This document shows positions 11,871 through 12,509 of a DNA stretch of 12,509 bases, in pieces. The DNA lies in contig JAEYTB010000188.1 in assembly GCA_023434205.1 (NCBI GenBank), positions 1 through 12,509 of the forward strand, in the 5' to 3' direction. A model generated the notes under the pieces. That model was not told the origin of the DNA. It worked only from the letters and a program-made list of their open reading frames with translations, and ran no database searches. How positions within the stretch are numbered: position 1 is the first letter of the stretch; each line of letters begins with the position of its first letter. Position numbers and translations under genes: made by a program. This DNA comes from Planctomycetota bacterium. GTDB lineage: Bacteria; Planctomycetota; Phycisphaerae; Phycisphaerales; UBA1924.

Positions 11871-12509
11871 CTAGCTCCACGGGTTTCGCACCTGAACCCC
11901 CGGCGGCACACCGCCCCAATCCACCACGTCGAAGTCAACCACGAGACTCACCGGAACCCGCCCGACCATGCCCCACATGATCGGGTAGAGCCCATCTCCA
12001 CGCCCCGAAACGCTCGTCACGACACCGCCGTGTTCACGGCCGAGTTCCTGCACCGGGGGGCCCTGCGCGTCCAGCTCTTCCGTCCATTCATCCAGTTGCG
12101 CCTCTCGAAGCGACCGTCGCGTCGCCTCGTCCGCGATGCACCCGAGGCCGTGATCCGCGGCGAGCCCCGGCCATCCTGTTCTACGCCACCATCGGAACCA
12201 CCAGTTCCCGGCCGGCTCCGCAGGCTCCCATCGCTCCGCGGTCATGTCTCGGACCCGCACACCCAGCATGGCCGTCAGCGGCCCCTCCGCCAGCAAAGCA
12301 ATCACGGCGAAGGTGGCGTAGCTCCCCGGCGCAAGCGTGCGCGCCAGCGCCCGGCAGGAGCTGCCTAGCAGCATTTCCGGCCCGCACACGACCACTTTCC
12401 CAGAACGCAACCTGAGTTCGGGCCCCTCGGCCACCTCAAACCCGACCTGCTCAACCTTCCGAACGACAGGACGGCCGTGAACGTCCCACACTTCGCGCCG
12501 CCCAACGGT
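11871..12509 (-). CDS. DUF4241-like protein, N-terminus cut by window edge
   Basis: About 212 residues are visible; the frame is open to the window edge, so the true start may lie outside. The in-frame GTG at 12491 is an alternative start. The order of motifs matches DUF4241: 'LRSGKVVVCGPEML', then 'LAPGSYATFAVIAL', 'VRVRDMTAERWEPAEP', 'LGCIADEATRRSL' and the C-terminal 'VSGRGDGLYPIMWGM' followed by 'PVSLVVDFDVV'. The family's function is not established. There is no signal peptide in the visible part. The protein is unusually Trp-rich near 'NWWFRWWRRTGWPG'. It is upstream of and co-directional with the STAS gene, separated by 147 bases that contain a palindrome, so co-transcription is doubtful. 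Confidence 0.7.
   Translation of the reverse strand, partial: TVGRREVWDVHGRPVVRKVEQVGFEVAEGPELRLRSGKVVVCGPEMLLGSSCRALARTLAPGSYATFAVIALLAEGPLTAMLGVRVRDMTAERWEPAEPAGNWWFRWWRRTGWPGLAADHGLGCIADEATRRSLREAQLDEWTEELDAQGPPVQELGREHGGVVTSVSGRGDGLYPIMWGMVGRVPVSLVVDFDVVDWGGVPPGVQVRNPWS

Overview
The window is GC-rich DNA with C-rich third codon positions. It probably comes from a planctomycete of the Phycisphaerae type. The best hint is the C-terminus of the large secreted protein at 1557-3818, which carries two copies of an Asp/Asn-rich 'DFxNDGD...DIEAFF..LAGS.C' motif. I associate that motif with Phycisphaerales exported proteins. A STAS protein with an 'NSSNLAQLLRLRK' core and a lipoprotein-type truncated globin fit the same picture. 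This placement rests on family recall, not on a search.

Left part (1-3818): the 5' end of a HemW-like radical SAM gene runs leftward out of the window. It is divergent from a small FHA-domain gene (315-830). A palindromic GC-rich element follows, then a SUKH/SMI1-KNR4-like gene (925-1419) with visibly lower local GC. Next comes the large secreted beta-propeller-like repeat protein with a dockerin-like tail (1557-3818). That gene is bracketed by a near-identical 36-bp direct repeat (1427-1462 and 3822-3857, 34 of 36 bases equal). The right copy is the last codons of the next gene, so the left copy looks like a stray copy of that gene's 3' end.

Middle part (3820-10901): six genes all on the minus strand, closely packed. 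In transcription order they are an AsmA/DUF748-like membrane protein, a lipoprotein truncated hemoglobin (4-nt ATGA overlap), a glutamyl-Q-tRNA(Asp) synthetase (GluQRS), a DUF192 lipoprotein (16-nt overlap), a SpoIIE/RsbU-type PP2C phosphatase, and a secreted alpha/beta hydrolase of prolyl-oligopeptidase/esterase type. Four of the six products are predicted to be exported or membrane-anchored. The last gene converges on the repeat-protein gene with a single base between the two stop codons.

Right part (10902-12509): a pterin-4a-carbinolamine dehydratase gene on the plus strand ends at a terminator-like hairpin. A STAS anti-sigma-factor-antagonist-like gene follows on the minus strand and could be the substrate class of the phosphatase at 6227-7495. 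A second palindromic element lies just upstream of it. Last comes a DUF4241-like gene truncated by the window edge. No RNA genes, CRISPR arrays, transposases or integrases were seen. No stretch longer than about 150 bases lacks a gene. I did not find a convincing new multi-gene system. The best leads are the repeat-bracketed secreted-protein gene and the unusual exported globin.
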